Below, one piece after another: positions 24,755 to 34,090 of a DNA stretch of 64,000 nt. Position 1 is the stretch's first letter; every line of letters starts with the position of its first letter. Source of the stretch: JAVBKU01 sp031553875 (GTDB lineage Bacteria > Bacteroidota > Bacteroidia > Bacteroidales > Rikenellaceae); assembly GCA_031553875.1 (NCBI GenBank), contig JAVBKU010000006.1, forward strand, positions 1 through 64,000, in the 5' to 3' direction. The notes under the pieces were generated by a model, which was given only the letters and a program-made list of their open reading frames with translations, had not been told where the DNA came from and made no database searches. A program made the position numbers and the translations under genes.

Positions 24755-26011
24755 TTAATATTTCAGATAATTGACGCTTTTATTTGTGTCGAGAGCCTTG
24801 TTTGCCTCGAAAAGGGTGGCGTAGCGGCCCGAGGTATCCAGCATGGATGCGGCGGCGCACAACCAGAGGGCTGCTCTTTGCCGTCCCGCCCAATCCTGCG
24901 TCTGCTTGTAGGGCGCGAAGTCTTCGACCGTCTTACCAAGATACCCCATGGCAAAGTCGAGACCCTTGCTTATCGAGCGTCCGTCGGGCGAAGTGTAGCT
25001 GAAGAGGGTGGGATCTATATCCTTGGACATGATACAGGCGTCTACCATGAACTGGAGATTGAGGATCGTGTAGTTATACCCGTAGGGGCGTTTCAACTCG
25101 TGGGGCTGGCGTCCGTCGGGCTCTATCTGCTTGGATATGATCCGTTCCCTTATCTCTTTTGTTATTTCGAGCACTGCGGGCGTATTACCATAAAAGAGGG
25201 CGTAGGCCATCGACTGCATATAAAATGACATGCCATGGTTGTTATTCATCGCCTTATACTCTTGGCCCATATCGCTGGTGGTGAACCATGTGTAGAATTC
25301 TTTTGCCCACTGTTTAACTCCCGCCTCTATTTTGGGGGTATAGGCTTTGGAACCTTTCAGCAGGGAAATACCTGCGAAACAATGCCTGAGCGAGGTGGTC
25401 TGTATGAGCCCGGCTGCGTAACCTTTACCGTCGTTGTGCCCGGGGAGGCAGGCGGCGTATTTCAAATTGGGATTCATCCTTGTCGAAGGTTCGACGAACC
25501 AGGTGGCCACATATTCGGCCGCCTTACGGGCATACTCCTCGTTACCGGTGTAGAAATAGGCGAGCCCCAGGGTGCTCACCGCCTGACACATCGGCGAGAG
25601 GCGGGCGCCAAGGTCGTAACGCTTGGCATTAGGGTTGGAATGTCCGTCCTTGCGTATCCATGGCATACCGTCGGGGGTATTGGGGTTGGGCCATGAGTAG
25701 CTCCCCACGCTCATAAAATCGCGTTTGTCGCCCGAGGGAGCGGTACACTCGTCGGGCTTGTCAGTAATGGCTACCACAGGAGCCTGCATGTATTTGTCGG
25801 CATTCTGTATCAGGGTGCTTAAAGGTCTTTTATATATCGAATTTTCATTCACGGCAAGATCCTTACGGGCTTCCAGCATATGTTCGTAGTTCCATATGCA
25901 TACGGCGGGTCTCTCCACCTTTTGAGGAGCCTTGTTAGCCTTTTTTGCCGAATAGACGCTCGCAGGCAGGACGAACGCGCAGGCCAGTAATAATGTGATG
26001 GCAGTTTTCAT
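24755..26011 (-). CDS. Secreted alginate lyase-family protein, paralogue 4
   Basis: 418 residues with a type I signal (LLACAFVLPASVYSA, cleavage expected near AKK) and no lipobox, so predicted periplasmic or exported. The core has the conserved strip SGDKRDFMSVGSYSWPNP followed by TPDGMPWIRKDG, the PGHNDGKGY loop, the catalytic-type NNNHGMSFYMQ near residue 257, and PHELKRPYGYNYTILN. It is very close to paralogues 5, 6 and 7 in both signal peptide and body. It is the last gene of the run that begins at paralogue 10. Confidence 0.87.
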   Translation of the reverse strand: MKTAITLLLACAFVLPASVYSAKKANKAPQKVERPAVCIWNYEHMLEARKDLAVNENSIYKRPLSTLIQNADKYMQAPVVAITDKPDECTAPSGDKRDFMSVGSYSWPNPNTPDGMPWIRKDGHSNPNAKRYDLGARLSPMCQAVSTLGLAYFYTGNEEYARKAAEYVATWFVEPSTRMNPNLKYAACLPGHNDGKGYAAGLIQTTSLRHCFAGISLLKGSKAYTPKIEAGVKQWAKEFYTWFTTSDMGQEYKAMNNNHGMSFYMQSMAYALFYGNTPAVLEITKEIRERIISKQIEPDGRQPHELKRPYGYNYTILNLQFMVDACIMSKDIDPTLFSYTSPDGRSISKGLDFAMGYLGKTVEDFAPYKQTQDWAGRQRAALWLCAAASMLDTSGRYATLFEANKALDTNKSVNYLKY

Positions 26012-26099
26012 AACGATTATTCTAAGAGAGATTTATTAATATTTATGCTCCATAGGGACACGGTCAGGCAATCTTTGTGTGCAGGCCCGTGTATTGCGC

Positions 26100-27365
26100 T
26101 CATTTTCCGCTATATTTCAGATAATTAACGCTTTCATCGCTGTCGAGGGCCTTATGCGCTTCGAACAGGCTCTTGTATTTGCCCGACGGGTCGAATGGCG
26201 CCGCCGCCGCGCAGAGCCACAGGGCGGTCTTCTGCCGGCCTTCCCATCCCGCATCCTCTCTGTAGGGGGCGAAATCTTCAAGCGTCTTGCCCAGATATTT
26301 CATCGCGAAGTCAAGACCCTTGCTTATCGATCGCCCGTCAGAAGAGACGTAGTCGAACAGGGTGGGGTCTATATCCCTGACCAGAGTGCAGGTGGCGACC
26401 ATGAACTGGAGGTTGAGCAGGGTGTAGTTATACGCGGCGGGACGTCTCAGCTCCTGCGGCTGGCGGCCGTCGGGCTCTATCTGCTTGGAAATAACCTTCT
26501 CCCGTATCTCTTTTGTGATCTCGGACACCGTTTCAGTATTGCCCAAGAACATGGCGTAGGAGATCACCTGGATGTAGTAGGCCATGGCGTGGTTGTTCTT
26601 CATTGCCCTCTCCCGTTTACCCATGTCGCTGGTGAATAGCCACTCGGACATCTCGCGGGCCCACTGTTTGACCCCGGAGTCAATCTCCGCAGTGTAGGCC
26701 TTGGAGCCCTTTATAAGGCAGAGGCCCGCCAGGCAATCCCTGAATGAGGTACCCTGGATCAGGCCGTAGTAGTAACCTTTGCCGTCGTTATGTCCTGGCA
26801 GGCAGGCGGCATATGTCATATGGGGATTCATCCTGGTGGAGGGGGTGACGAACCACGCCCTGGCATATTCGGCCGCCTTACGGGCATACTCCTCGTTGCC
26901 CGTATAGAAGTAGGCTAGCCCGAGCGTGCTCACCGCAGCGGTCATGGGCTGCAGGCGCGCCTTGAGGTCGAATCGCTGGGCATTGGGATTCCAATGACCG
27001 TCCCAGCGTATCCACGGCATACCGTCGGGGGTGTCGGGGTTGGGCCACGAATAGTCACCCACGCTCATAAAGTCGCGCTTGTCGCCCGTAGGGGCGGTAC
27101 ACTCGTCGGGCTTGTCGGTGATGGCTATCACGGGAGCCTGCATGTATTTGTCAGCATTCTGGAGCAGGGAGCTTAAAGATCTTTTATATATCGAATTTTC
27201 ATTTGTAGCAAGATCCTTACGCGCCTTCAGCATATGTTCGTAATCCCATATACACACCGCAGGCCTCTCCGCCTTTTGAGGAGCCTTGTTAGTTTTTTTT
27301 GCCGAATGGACGCTTGCAGGCAGGACGAGTGCGCAGGCCAGGAGTGCCGTAATAATGGGTTTCAT
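26100..27365 (-). CDS. Secreted alginate lyase-family protein, paralogue 5
   Basis: 421 residues from the ATG at 27,365, which opens a normal signal (MKPIITALLACALVLPASVHSA). The frame stays open 55 codons upstream, but that part is an out-of-frame reading of the 3' end of paralogue 6 and is not signal-like, so the longer form is rejected. The core carries GDKRDFMSVGDYSWPNP, PGHNDGKGY, KNNHAMAYYIQ and PQELRRPAAYNYTLLN. The gap to paralogue 6 is 31 bases and to paralogue 4 is 88 bases. Confidence 0.87.
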   Translation of the reverse strand: MKPIITALLACALVLPASVHSAKKTNKAPQKAERPAVCIWDYEHMLKARKDLATNENSIYKRSLSSLLQNADKYMQAPVIAITDKPDECTAPTGDKRDFMSVGDYSWPNPDTPDGMPWIRWDGHWNPNAQRFDLKARLQPMTAAVSTLGLAYFYTGNEEYARKAAEYARAWFVTPSTRMNPHMTYAACLPGHNDGKGYYYGLIQGTSFRDCLAGLCLIKGSKAYTAEIDSGVKQWAREMSEWLFTSDMGKRERAMKNNHAMAYYIQVISYAMFLGNTETVSEITKEIREKVISKQIEPDGRQPQELRRPAAYNYTLLNLQFMVATCTLVRDIDPTLFDYVSSDGRSISKGLDFAMKYLGKTLEDFAPYREDAGWEGRQKTALWLCAAAAPFDPSGKYKSLFEAHKALDSDESVNYLKYSGK

Positions 27366-27396
27366 ATACAGCTTTTTTATTTTTGGGGTATTCCGG

Positions 27397-28656
27397 CTAA
27401 TATTTAAGGTAGTTGACGCTGTTAGCGTGGTCCAGATTCTTATTGGCTTCGAAAAGTTTAGCATAGCGACCCGAGGGATCCAATGTCGATGCGGCGGCGC
27501 AAACCCAGAGAGCGTACCTTTGTCTGCCAACCCACCCCTGTACCTCTTTGTAGGGTGCGAAGTCTTCGACCTTCTTACCCAGATACTGCATGGCGAAGTC
27601 GAGCCCCTTGCTTATTGAACGTCCGTCGAGCGAAGTGTAGCTGAATAGGTCCGGGTCTATATCTTTGGCCATTATGCAGGCTTCGATCAGGTAATCGAGA
27701 TTCAGAACGGTATAGTTGTATGCAGAGGGGCGAGCCAACTCGTGGGGCTGGCGTCCGTCGGGCTCTATCTGTTTGGATATTACCAGTTCCCTTATCTCCT
27801 TGGTCATTTCGGGTATCGCATCGTTTTTGCCGATGAAAAGCGCGTAAGCCATTGCCTGGACATAGAAGGCCATTGCGTGGTTGTTCTTCATCGCTTTTTC
27901 CTCTTTACCCATGTCGCTGGTGGTAAACCATGTGTATAATTCGCCGACCCACTGCCTGACTCCCGCATCTATGGCCGGAGTGTACGCCTTGGAGCCTTTC
28001 AGAAGGCTCAGGCCGATCAGGCAATCTTTTATCGCGGTGCCCTGTATAAGGCCGTAGAAATAGCCATTGCCGTTATTGTGCCCGGGAAGACAGGCGGCGT
28101 ATTTCATGTTGGGATTCATCCTCGTGGAGGGATCGACAAACCATACACTGGCATATTCCGCTGCCTTGCGGGCATACTCCTCGTTACCTGTGTAGAAGTA
28201 GGCGAGCCCCAGGGTGTTCATCGCTCTGCTCGCAGGTGCGAGGCGCGCTTTGAGGTCGTAGAGGTCGGCGGTGGGGTTGAAAGCTCCATCCTTGCGTATC
28301 CATGGCATGCCGTCGGGGGTGTCGGGGTTGGGGAAGGAGTAGCTGCCTATGCTCATGAAGTCGCGCTTGTCGCCTGAGGGGGCGGTGTACTGGTCGGCCT
28401 TGTCAGTGATAGCTACGACCGGGGCCTGCATACAATTGTCAGCGTGCCTGATAAGAGTGGCTAAATTGCCTTTATACTTCGAATTTTCATTGCGGGAGAG
28501 ATCACTGCGCATCTCCAGCATATGTTCGTAGTTCCATTCGCATACTGTGGGCCTTTCCACTTTTTTCGATGAAGCCTTGCCGGATTTGCCTGCTGCCTGT
28601 ACACCCGTAGACAGTACGAGTGCCGCAGCAAAAAATTGTATAAAAATCGTCTTCAT
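27397..28656 (-). CDS. Secreted alginate lyase-family protein, paralogue 6
   Basis: 419 residues with a signal peptide ending near VQAAGKSG. The core has ERPTVCEWNYEHM, GDKRDFMSIGSYSFPNP (Trp replaced by Phe relative to siblings), PGHNNGNGY, the catalytic-type KNNHAMAFYVQ and PHELARPSAYNYTVLN. Only 14 bases separate it from paralogue 7 upstream, so one transcript is likely. Nothing shows how its specificity differs from that of its near-identical neighbours. Confidence 0.87.
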   Translation of the reverse strand: MKTIFIQFFAAALVLSTGVQAAGKSGKASSKKVERPTVCEWNYEHMLEMRSDLSRNENSKYKGNLATLIRHADNCMQAPVVAITDKADQYTAPSGDKRDFMSIGSYSFPNPDTPDGMPWIRKDGAFNPTADLYDLKARLAPASRAMNTLGLAYFYTGNEEYARKAAEYASVWFVDPSTRMNPNMKYAACLPGHNNGNGYFYGLIQGTAIKDCLIGLSLLKGSKAYTPAIDAGVRQWVGELYTWFTTSDMGKEEKAMKNNHAMAFYVQAMAYALFIGKNDAIPEMTKEIRELVISKQIEPDGRQPHELARPSAYNYTVLNLDYLIEACIMAKDIDPDLFSYTSLDGRSISKGLDFAMQYLGKKVEDFAPYKEVQGWVGRQRYALWVCAAASTLDPSGRYAKLFEANKNLDHANSVNYLKY

Positions 28657-28670
28657 TATGATCTTACAAA

Positions 28671-29927
28671 TTAATATTTCAGATAATTAACACTTTTATC
28701 GCTGTCGAGAGCCTTATTGGCTTCGAACAGGGTGGCATAGCGTCCGGATGGGTCGAACATCGAGGAGGCCTTGCACAGCCACAAGGCCCTGACCTGCATC
28801 TTCTGCCAGTTGCGGGTCTGTCTGTAAGGGGCGAAATCCTCGACCGTTTTACCCAGATATCCCATCGCAAAATCGAGCGCTTTGCCTATCGAACGGCCGT
28901 CCGTGGTGGTAAAGGTGAACATGCCGGGGTCCATATCCTTCATCAGGATGCACATATCCATCAGGTAATTTAGATTCCCTAAGGTGTACATGTAACCGAA
29001 CGGGCGCCTCAGTTCCTGCGGCTGGCGGCCATCGGGCTCTATCTGCCTGGTTATGACGATATCCCTGACTTCCTGCGCTATCGCTTTGGCGGCTGTGGTG
29101 TCGCCTGCAAATAGGGCGTAGACCATGGTTTGCATGTAGAAGGCCGTCGAGTGGTTATTCTTCATCGCTTTCTCCTGCTTACCCATATCGCTGGTGGTGA
29201 ACCACGTGTAGAACTCTTTCACCCATTGTTTTGTGGCGTCGTCTATCTTTTTCGTGTAAGCCTTGGAGCCTTTGATAAGACACAGTCCTGCGAAACAATT
29301 TCTCATAACATCACTCTGTATCAGGCCGATATAGACGCCCTTGCCGTCGTTATGGCCGGGGAGGCACGCGGCATAGGTCATGTGCGGATTCATCCTCGTC
29401 GAAGGTTCCACAAACCACGTGTTGGCGTATTCCGCCGCCTTGCGGGCATACTCCTCCCTGCCTGTGTAGAAATAGGCCAGACCCAGCACCGACACCGCCT
29501 CGCACATGGGATTCAGTCGGGCCCACAGGTCATACCGCCCGGCGTTGGGATTGGTATACCCGTCCTTGCGTATCCACGGCATGCCGTCTGGCGTATCGGG
29601 GTTGGGCCACGAGTAGCTGCCGATGCTCATAAAGTCGCGCTTGTCGCCCGAGGGAGCCGTGCACTCGTCGGGTTTGTCAGTAATGGCTACGACAGGAGCC
29701 TGCACGTATTTATCTGCATTCTGGAGCAGGGTGCTTAAAGGTCCTTTATATATCGAATTATCATTTGCTGCGAGGTCTTTACGCACTTTGAGCATATGTT
29801 CGTAGTTCCAAATGCATACTGCGGGTCTCTCCGCTTTTTGAGAAGCCTTGTTGGCTTTTTTTGCCGAGTACACGCTCGCGGGCAGGGTTAGTGCGCAGGC
29901 CAGCAATATTGTGATGATCCTCTTCAT
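28671..29927 (-). CDS. Secreted alginate lyase-family protein, paralogue 7
   Basis: 418 residues. The signal peptide (LLACALTLPASVYSAKK) matches that of paralogue 4 almost exactly. In the core, GDKRDFMSIGSYSWPNP leads to the PGHNDGKGVYIG loop and the catalytic-type KNNHSTAFYMQ. The later block is PQELRRPFGYMYTLGN, with Met where siblings have Asn or Asp. It is seven bases from the paralogue 8 stop. Its end and that of paralogue 4 encode the same SVNYLKY terminus. Confidence 0.87.
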   Translation of the reverse strand: MKRIITILLACALTLPASVYSAKKANKASQKAERPAVCIWNYEHMLKVRKDLAANDNSIYKGPLSTLLQNADKYVQAPVVAITDKPDECTAPSGDKRDFMSIGSYSWPNPDTPDGMPWIRKDGYTNPNAGRYDLWARLNPMCEAVSVLGLAYFYTGREEYARKAAEYANTWFVEPSTRMNPHMTYAACLPGHNDGKGVYIGLIQSDVMRNCFAGLCLIKGSKAYTKKIDDATKQWVKEFYTWFTTSDMGKQEKAMKNNHSTAFYMQTMVYALFAGDTTAAKAIAQEVRDIVITRQIEPDGRQPQELRRPFGYMYTLGNLNYLMDMCILMKDMDPGMFTFTTTDGRSIGKALDFAMGYLGKTVEDFAPYRQTRNWQKMQVRALWLCKASSMFDPSGRYATLFEANKALDSDKSVNYLKY

Positions 29928-29934
29928 TGCGTCC

Positions 29935-31206
29935 TTAATATTTCAGATATTTTATGTTATCCGCACTGTCAAGGCCACGGTTGGCGTCGAATAGTTCATG
30001 ATAGTGGCCCGAAGAGTCGACCACAGCCGCTTCGGCGGCACACCACAGGGCGCGCCTCTGCGACGCCTCCCAACTGCGCGTCTGCTTGTAGGGAGCGAAA
30101 TCTTCCACGCTCTTGCCCAGGTAACGGAAGGCGAAGTCGAGGCCCTTGCTTATCGAGCGGCGGTCGGGGGTGGTATAGGTGAACATATCAGGGTCGATAT
30201 CCTTCATCATAATACACATTTCCACCAGGTGGCTGAGATTGAGGATAGTGTAGTCGTATCCGAAGGGGCGTGCCAGTTCGCGCGGCTGAGAGCCGTCGGG
30301 CTCTATCTGTTTGGCTATGACATTGTCTTTGACCTCCTGCACTATCCCTTTGGCCGCTTCGACGTCGCCGATAAATAGGGCGTAGGACATCGTCTGCATA
30401 TAGTAGGCCGTGGAGTGGTTGTTCTTCATAGCCTTCTCCTGCTTGCCCATGTCGCTGGTTGTGAACCATGTGTAAAACTCAGTCACCCACTGTTTCGCGG
30501 CGGCCTCTATCTCTTTAGTATAGGCCTTGGAGCCTTTGATGAGGCACAGGCCCGCGAGGCAATCCTTGAGCGGGTAGCCCTGTATCAAGCCGTAGTAGTA
30601 ACCCTTGTTATCGTTGTGTCCCGGGAGAAATGCCGCGTAGGTCATATTGGGATTCATCCTCGTGTCGGGGTCCATGAACCATATACTGGCGTATTCCGCG
30701 GCACGCTGTGCGTAGCGCTCGTCGCCGGTGTAGAAGTAGGCCAGCCCGAGGTCGCTTACCGCGGAGGTCATCACCAACCACCGTTTCATGTAGTCGTAGC
30801 GCTTGGCGTTGGGGTTCACGTATCCGTCCTTGCGTATCCACGGCATGCCGTCGGGAGTATCGGGATTGGGCCACGAGTAGTTGCCCACGCTCACGAAATC
30901 GCGTTTGTCGCCTGTGGGCGCGGTGCACTCGTCGGGCTTATCGGTTATGGCCACGGGTTTGTCCTTGAGTTTCTTTTCGGCCGCGGCTATAAGCTCCTTG
31001 AGAGAGGCCTCATAGGCGGAACCACCGCCCTTTTTATTAAGCTCGGCACGTATTTCGAGCATGTGGCTGTAATTCCACAGGCATACGGCGGGCCGCTCTG
31101 AAGACAAGGAACCCTTGCCCCCTGTTTTCGCCGCGGCGAAAACAGAAGGAAGGGTCACACTCATAACCAGCAGGACAGCTCCCAGTAACGCTATCGTTTT
31201 TCTCAT
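29935..31206 (-). CDS. Secreted alginate lyase-family protein, paralogue 8
   Basis: 423 residues with a signal peptide ending near SVFAAAKTG. The N-terminal helix differs from paralogues 4-7 (LNKKGGGSAYEASLKELIAAAEKKLKDK spans a Gly-rich turn), but the strip GDKRDFVSVGNYSWPNP, PGHNDNKGYYYG, KNNHSTAYYMQ and PRELARPFGYDYTILN is retained. It is the most upstream of the five soluble neighbours, 40 bases after paralogue 9. Confidence 0.87.
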   Translation of the reverse strand: MRKTIALLGAVLLVMSVTLPSVFAAAKTGGKGSLSSERPAVCLWNYSHMLEIRAELNKKGGGSAYEASLKELIAAAEKKLKDKPVAITDKPDECTAPTGDKRDFVSVGNYSWPNPDTPDGMPWIRKDGYVNPNAKRYDYMKRWLVMTSAVSDLGLAYFYTGDERYAQRAAEYASIWFMDPDTRMNPNMTYAAFLPGHNDNKGYYYGLIQGYPLKDCLAGLCLIKGSKAYTKEIEAAAKQWVTEFYTWFTTSDMGKQEKAMKNNHSTAYYMQTMSYALFIGDVEAAKGIVQEVKDNVIAKQIEPDGSQPRELARPFGYDYTILNLSHLVEMCIMMKDIDPDMFTYTTPDRRSISKGLDFAFRYLGKSVEDFAPYKQTRSWEASQRRALWCAAEAAVVDSSGHYHELFDANRGLDSADNIKYLKY

Positions 31207-31246
31207 AGGACGCAGGTTTATGTCTGGGCGGAATATCCCCGCAGGA

Positions 31247-32479
31247 TTAGTAGAGCAGGGGAGCTATGGTGTTCTTCGGGCCGTATTTTTCGAACATCTC
31301 GGTATATGCCTGATACCTCTCCTTATCGAATGAACGGGCCTCGAAGGCTACTCTGGCCAGGTTTTCATGTGCTTCTTCCCATCCTTCGGTCTGCTGATAA
31401 GGGGCGAAAGCCTCCACGGGCTTGCCGAAGAATGATGCGAGGAAGTCGATAGCTGCGCGGATCGAGCGGCCGTCCTCGGTGGTGTAGTTGTAAAGGTCGG
31501 GAGCTATGGGGCGTACCATTTCGCAGATCTCCACGAAGTGGGCCATGTTGTACATCGAGTAGTGGTAGCCGAAGCCGCGACGCAGCTCCCGGGGCTGTGT
31601 GCCGTCGGGCTCGATATGCGTGGCGATGCTCTTTGTGGGGAATTCGTCGGTTATCTTCTTTACCATAGCCTCGTCGCCGGAGAAGAGGGCGAAGGCCAGT
31701 AGCTGCTGGTCGTAGGCCACGCCATGATTGTTGGTAGCCTGGCTCTCCTTGATGCCGAATTCGCTGGTGGTAAGCCATCCCGACATCTCCCTGGCCCACT
31801 GCTGGGTGGCCGCCTTAACTTCGGGAGTGAAGGCATCGGAATTCTCGACGAGCGAGATATACGCGAACGAGTTGACGAACGCGCGGCCCTCGATGATGCC
31901 GATGAACATTCCGAAACCGTTGTTATGTCCGGGGTGTGTGGCAGCGTAGAGGAGGTGCGGGTTCATGCGTGTTTCCGGGTTCACGAACCATGCGCGGATG
32001 AAATCCACCGACTTTTCGGCATATTTCTCATCGCCTGTGAAGAAATAGGCGAGGCCGAGGTTTTCCAGTGCTATATTCATATTTGCCTGGCGAGTGGCGT
32101 CATAGCGCTTGAAGTTGGGGTTGAGCACGCAGTCTTTGCGGATCCACGGGCCTCCGGGGTTGGCGGGGTCGGGCCATGAGTACTTGCCCACGGTGATGAA
32201 GTCGCGCTTGTCGCCGCTGGCGGCCGTGCAGTCGTCGTCCTTATCGACTACCGAGATGGGCTTCCAGCTCATTATCTCGTTGGCCCTGGCGATAAGGCTG
32301 TCGTAGGGAGCCTTGTATTCGGGGTTGCCGGGATTCTCCTTGAGAGCGGCCTTCACCTTCACCATCTGGTCATAGTTCCAGATACATACGGTGGGCCTTG
32401 CGTCCTTGTTTTTTGGAGTACATCCGATCATGGGAGCCATGAACAGGGCTGCCACGAACATCAAAAGTGCTTTCTTCAT
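31247..32479 (-). CDS. Alginate lyase-family lipoprotein, paralogue 9
   Basis: The 410-residue lipoprotein has lipobox MIGC with Cys20 followed by TPKNKD. The core entry is RPTVCIWNYDQMVKVK, and the substrate strip reads GDKRDFITVGKYSWPDP with a shortened NPGGPWIRKD instead of TPDGMPWIRKDG. It has PGHNNGFGMFIG, the catalytic-type TNNHGVAYDQQ and PRELRRGFGYHYSMYN. It combines features of the lipoprotein group (AYDQ) and the soluble group (GDKRDF strip), so it is an intermediate form. Confidence 0.87.
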   Translation of the reverse strand: MKKALLMFVAALFMAPMIGCTPKNKDARPTVCIWNYDQMVKVKAALKENPGNPEYKAPYDSLIARANEIMSWKPISVVDKDDDCTAASGDKRDFITVGKYSWPDPANPGGPWIRKDCVLNPNFKRYDATRQANMNIALENLGLAYFFTGDEKYAEKSVDFIRAWFVNPETRMNPHLLYAATHPGHNNGFGMFIGIIEGRAFVNSFAYISLVENSDAFTPEVKAATQQWAREMSGWLTTSEFGIKESQATNNHGVAYDQQLLAFALFSGDEAMVKKITDEFPTKSIATHIEPDGTQPRELRRGFGYHYSMYNMAHFVEICEMVRPIAPDLYNYTTEDGRSIRAAIDFLASFFGKPVEAFAPYQQTEGWEEAHENLARVAFEARSFDKERYQAYTEMFEKYGPKNTIAPLLY

Positions 32480-32517
32480 TTTCGGGTTATTTTAGGTTTA
32501 ATAGATTTCGGAAAGCG

Positions 32518-33822
32518 CTAATATATCAAAAAATTGAAATCTTTACTACTAATCCGGGGATTGTTTTGACCGTATTGAGTGAATATTCCCTCCCAGAGCG
32601 CCGGATTTTCGAACGCACGCATCCTCCGGCATATCCAGATGACGTCGACTCGGGCCGCCTCCCAACCGCTTATCTGGCCGCCCGTGTATCCCTTGCTCCG
32701 AATATCGGAGGTGAAACTTTCGGCGCTCCCTCCGAGGTACGAGGCGAGGAACGTCGCGGCGTCGGAGATACTGCCGCTGCCCGAAGATTTAAGGCGCACC
32801 AGGCCGGGCTTTATGTTGCGAGCCATCTCGCAGGTCTCGAGCATGTGTATTACATTAAAACCCGAATAAGCGTAAGCGAGAGTGCGTTTCAGCTCCTTGG
32901 GCATCGCTCCGTCGGGGAGTATCTGCGGTTGCAGGCGCCCTGCTGGCAGGCTCTCGATCATCTGTTTGGCGCTGCTGCGGTCGCCGCGAAAGAGGTCGTA
33001 GGCGATGAGTTGCTGGTCGCGGGCGAAGGCTATATTGTTGTTGCCGTCGGTGAAGGTGGTGCCGTTATGGCTGGTGCGGAGCCAGTGGGCGAACTCCTTG
33101 AACCACTCTTTCATCCCGTTTGCGAATTTCGATGTGTAATATGGCGATCCCTGTATCAGAGCCAGCCCCGCCAATCCCTGGATGAAGATATACCCCTCGA
33201 TAATGCCGGGAGGGTTGCCGTGGTTGTCGTTGAGCCCCGGGATCACCTGCGCGTACTCCATATGGGGCGTCATGCGGGTGGCCGGGTCGAGGAACCACAC
33301 CTGCGCAACCTTCACCGCCGCCCGGGCATACCGCTCCTCTCCTGTGAAAAAGTAGGCGAGGCCGAGGTTCTTCAGGCGGTCGCACATCTGGTTCTGGCGT
33401 GTGGCGTCGTACTTGGAGTAGTTGGGGTTGCGCTCCCCGTCTTTCTGTATCCACGGCAGGCCGTCGGGAGTGTCGGGGTTGGGCCATGAGTACTTACCCA
33501 CGGTCACGAAGTCGTGTTTGTCGCCGCTGGGGACCACGCAAGAGGCGTCTTTGTCCATCACCGAGCCTGCCTGGTTCTTATTGATTATCTTATCGTAGAT
33601 GATCTCGGCGGTCTGCACCAGGGAGTCGTAGGCGGGGCGGTACTCCTCGTCCCCCACGCCGGAAGCCAGCGCCTCGCGCACCGAGAGCATATGGGCGTAA
33701 TTCCATATCGTGACTACGGGCCTGAGCTTGTCGGGGTCGCCCGGATTTTCGTCCGGGCCCGACGAGCAGGCACACAGCCACAGGGCTGGCAATAATGATA
33801 TGAAGTGCCGAAATAGGGTCAT
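32518..33822 (-). CDS. Alginate lyase-family lipoprotein lacking the catalytic-type His, paralogue 10
   Basis: 434 residues from the ATG at 33,822 (MTLFRHFISLLP; lipobox LCAC, Cys19); the open frame starts seven codons earlier without signal character. The strip GDKHDFVTVGKYSWPNP and TPDGLPWIQKDG is present. At the catalytic-type position where siblings read NNH-x-x-A-Y-D-Q this protein reads NNIAFARDQ (within DGNNNIAFARDQQ), so both the His and the neighbouring Tyr are changed. The later PKELKRTLAYAYSGFN block is kept. It heads the transcript of paralogues 10-4, with a structured 268-base gap upstream. Confidence 0.86.
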   Translation of the reverse strand: MTLFRHFISLLPALWLCACSSGPDENPGDPDKLRPVVTIWNYAHMLSVREALASGVGDEEYRPAYDSLVQTAEIIYDKIINKNQAGSVMDKDASCVVPSGDKHDFVTVGKYSWPNPDTPDGLPWIQKDGERNPNYSKYDATRQNQMCDRLKNLGLAYFFTGEERYARAAVKVAQVWFLDPATRMTPHMEYAQVIPGLNDNHGNPPGIIEGYIFIQGLAGLALIQGSPYYTSKFANGMKEWFKEFAHWLRTSHNGTTFTDGNNNIAFARDQQLIAYDLFRGDRSSAKQMIESLPAGRLQPQILPDGAMPKELKRTLAYAYSGFNVIHMLETCEMARNIKPGLVRLKSSGSGSISDAATFLASYLGGSAESFTSDIRSKGYTGGQISGWEAARVDVIWICRRMRAFENPALWEGIFTQYGQNNPRISSKDFNFLIY

Positions 33823-33861
33823 AGTAAAAACATTTGTATACACCGATAAAGAAGAGCTTTC

Positions 33862-34035
33862 GTACCTTTTGTGCGCGCAAAAGGTACTGCCAAAACGTGC
33901 CGCCTGCGGATATTTACTGACGCGCGGCTCCTACATCCTAAAACGTCGAACTCCTCCTTTTTAGCGGGACCTTCGTCCCCGCTAACAGTCGTTAAACACA
34001 GCGTCGTTTCTTAACGGATTCCCTCGCCGCGCGTC
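33862..34035 (-). promoter_or_regulatory. Highly structured leader or attenuator between paralogues 11 and 10
   Basis: This 268-base gap holds three nested or tandem stems: GTACCTTTTG (33,862-33,871) with CAAAAGGTAC (33,878-33,887); TTAGCGGGAC (33,961-33,970) with GTCCCCGCTAA (33,975-33,985, one bulge); and a long-range pair GACGCGCGGC (33,919-33,928) with GCCGCGCGTC (34,026-34,035). A CGTTAA/TTAACG pair lies inside the last. It may control read-through from the sulfatase-like gene and paralogue 11 into the rest of the array. Confidence 0.5.
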
Positions 34036-34090
34036 CGGGCGTAAATAGTCCGCAATGGCGGGATATATAGGCCATAAGATCGTCCTGATA

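Noticed and set aside
27366..27530. 55-codon N-terminal extension of lyase paralogue 5
   Set aside because: It is an out-of-frame reading of the end of paralogue 6 and lacks a signal; the ATG at 27,365 opens a standard signal peptide.
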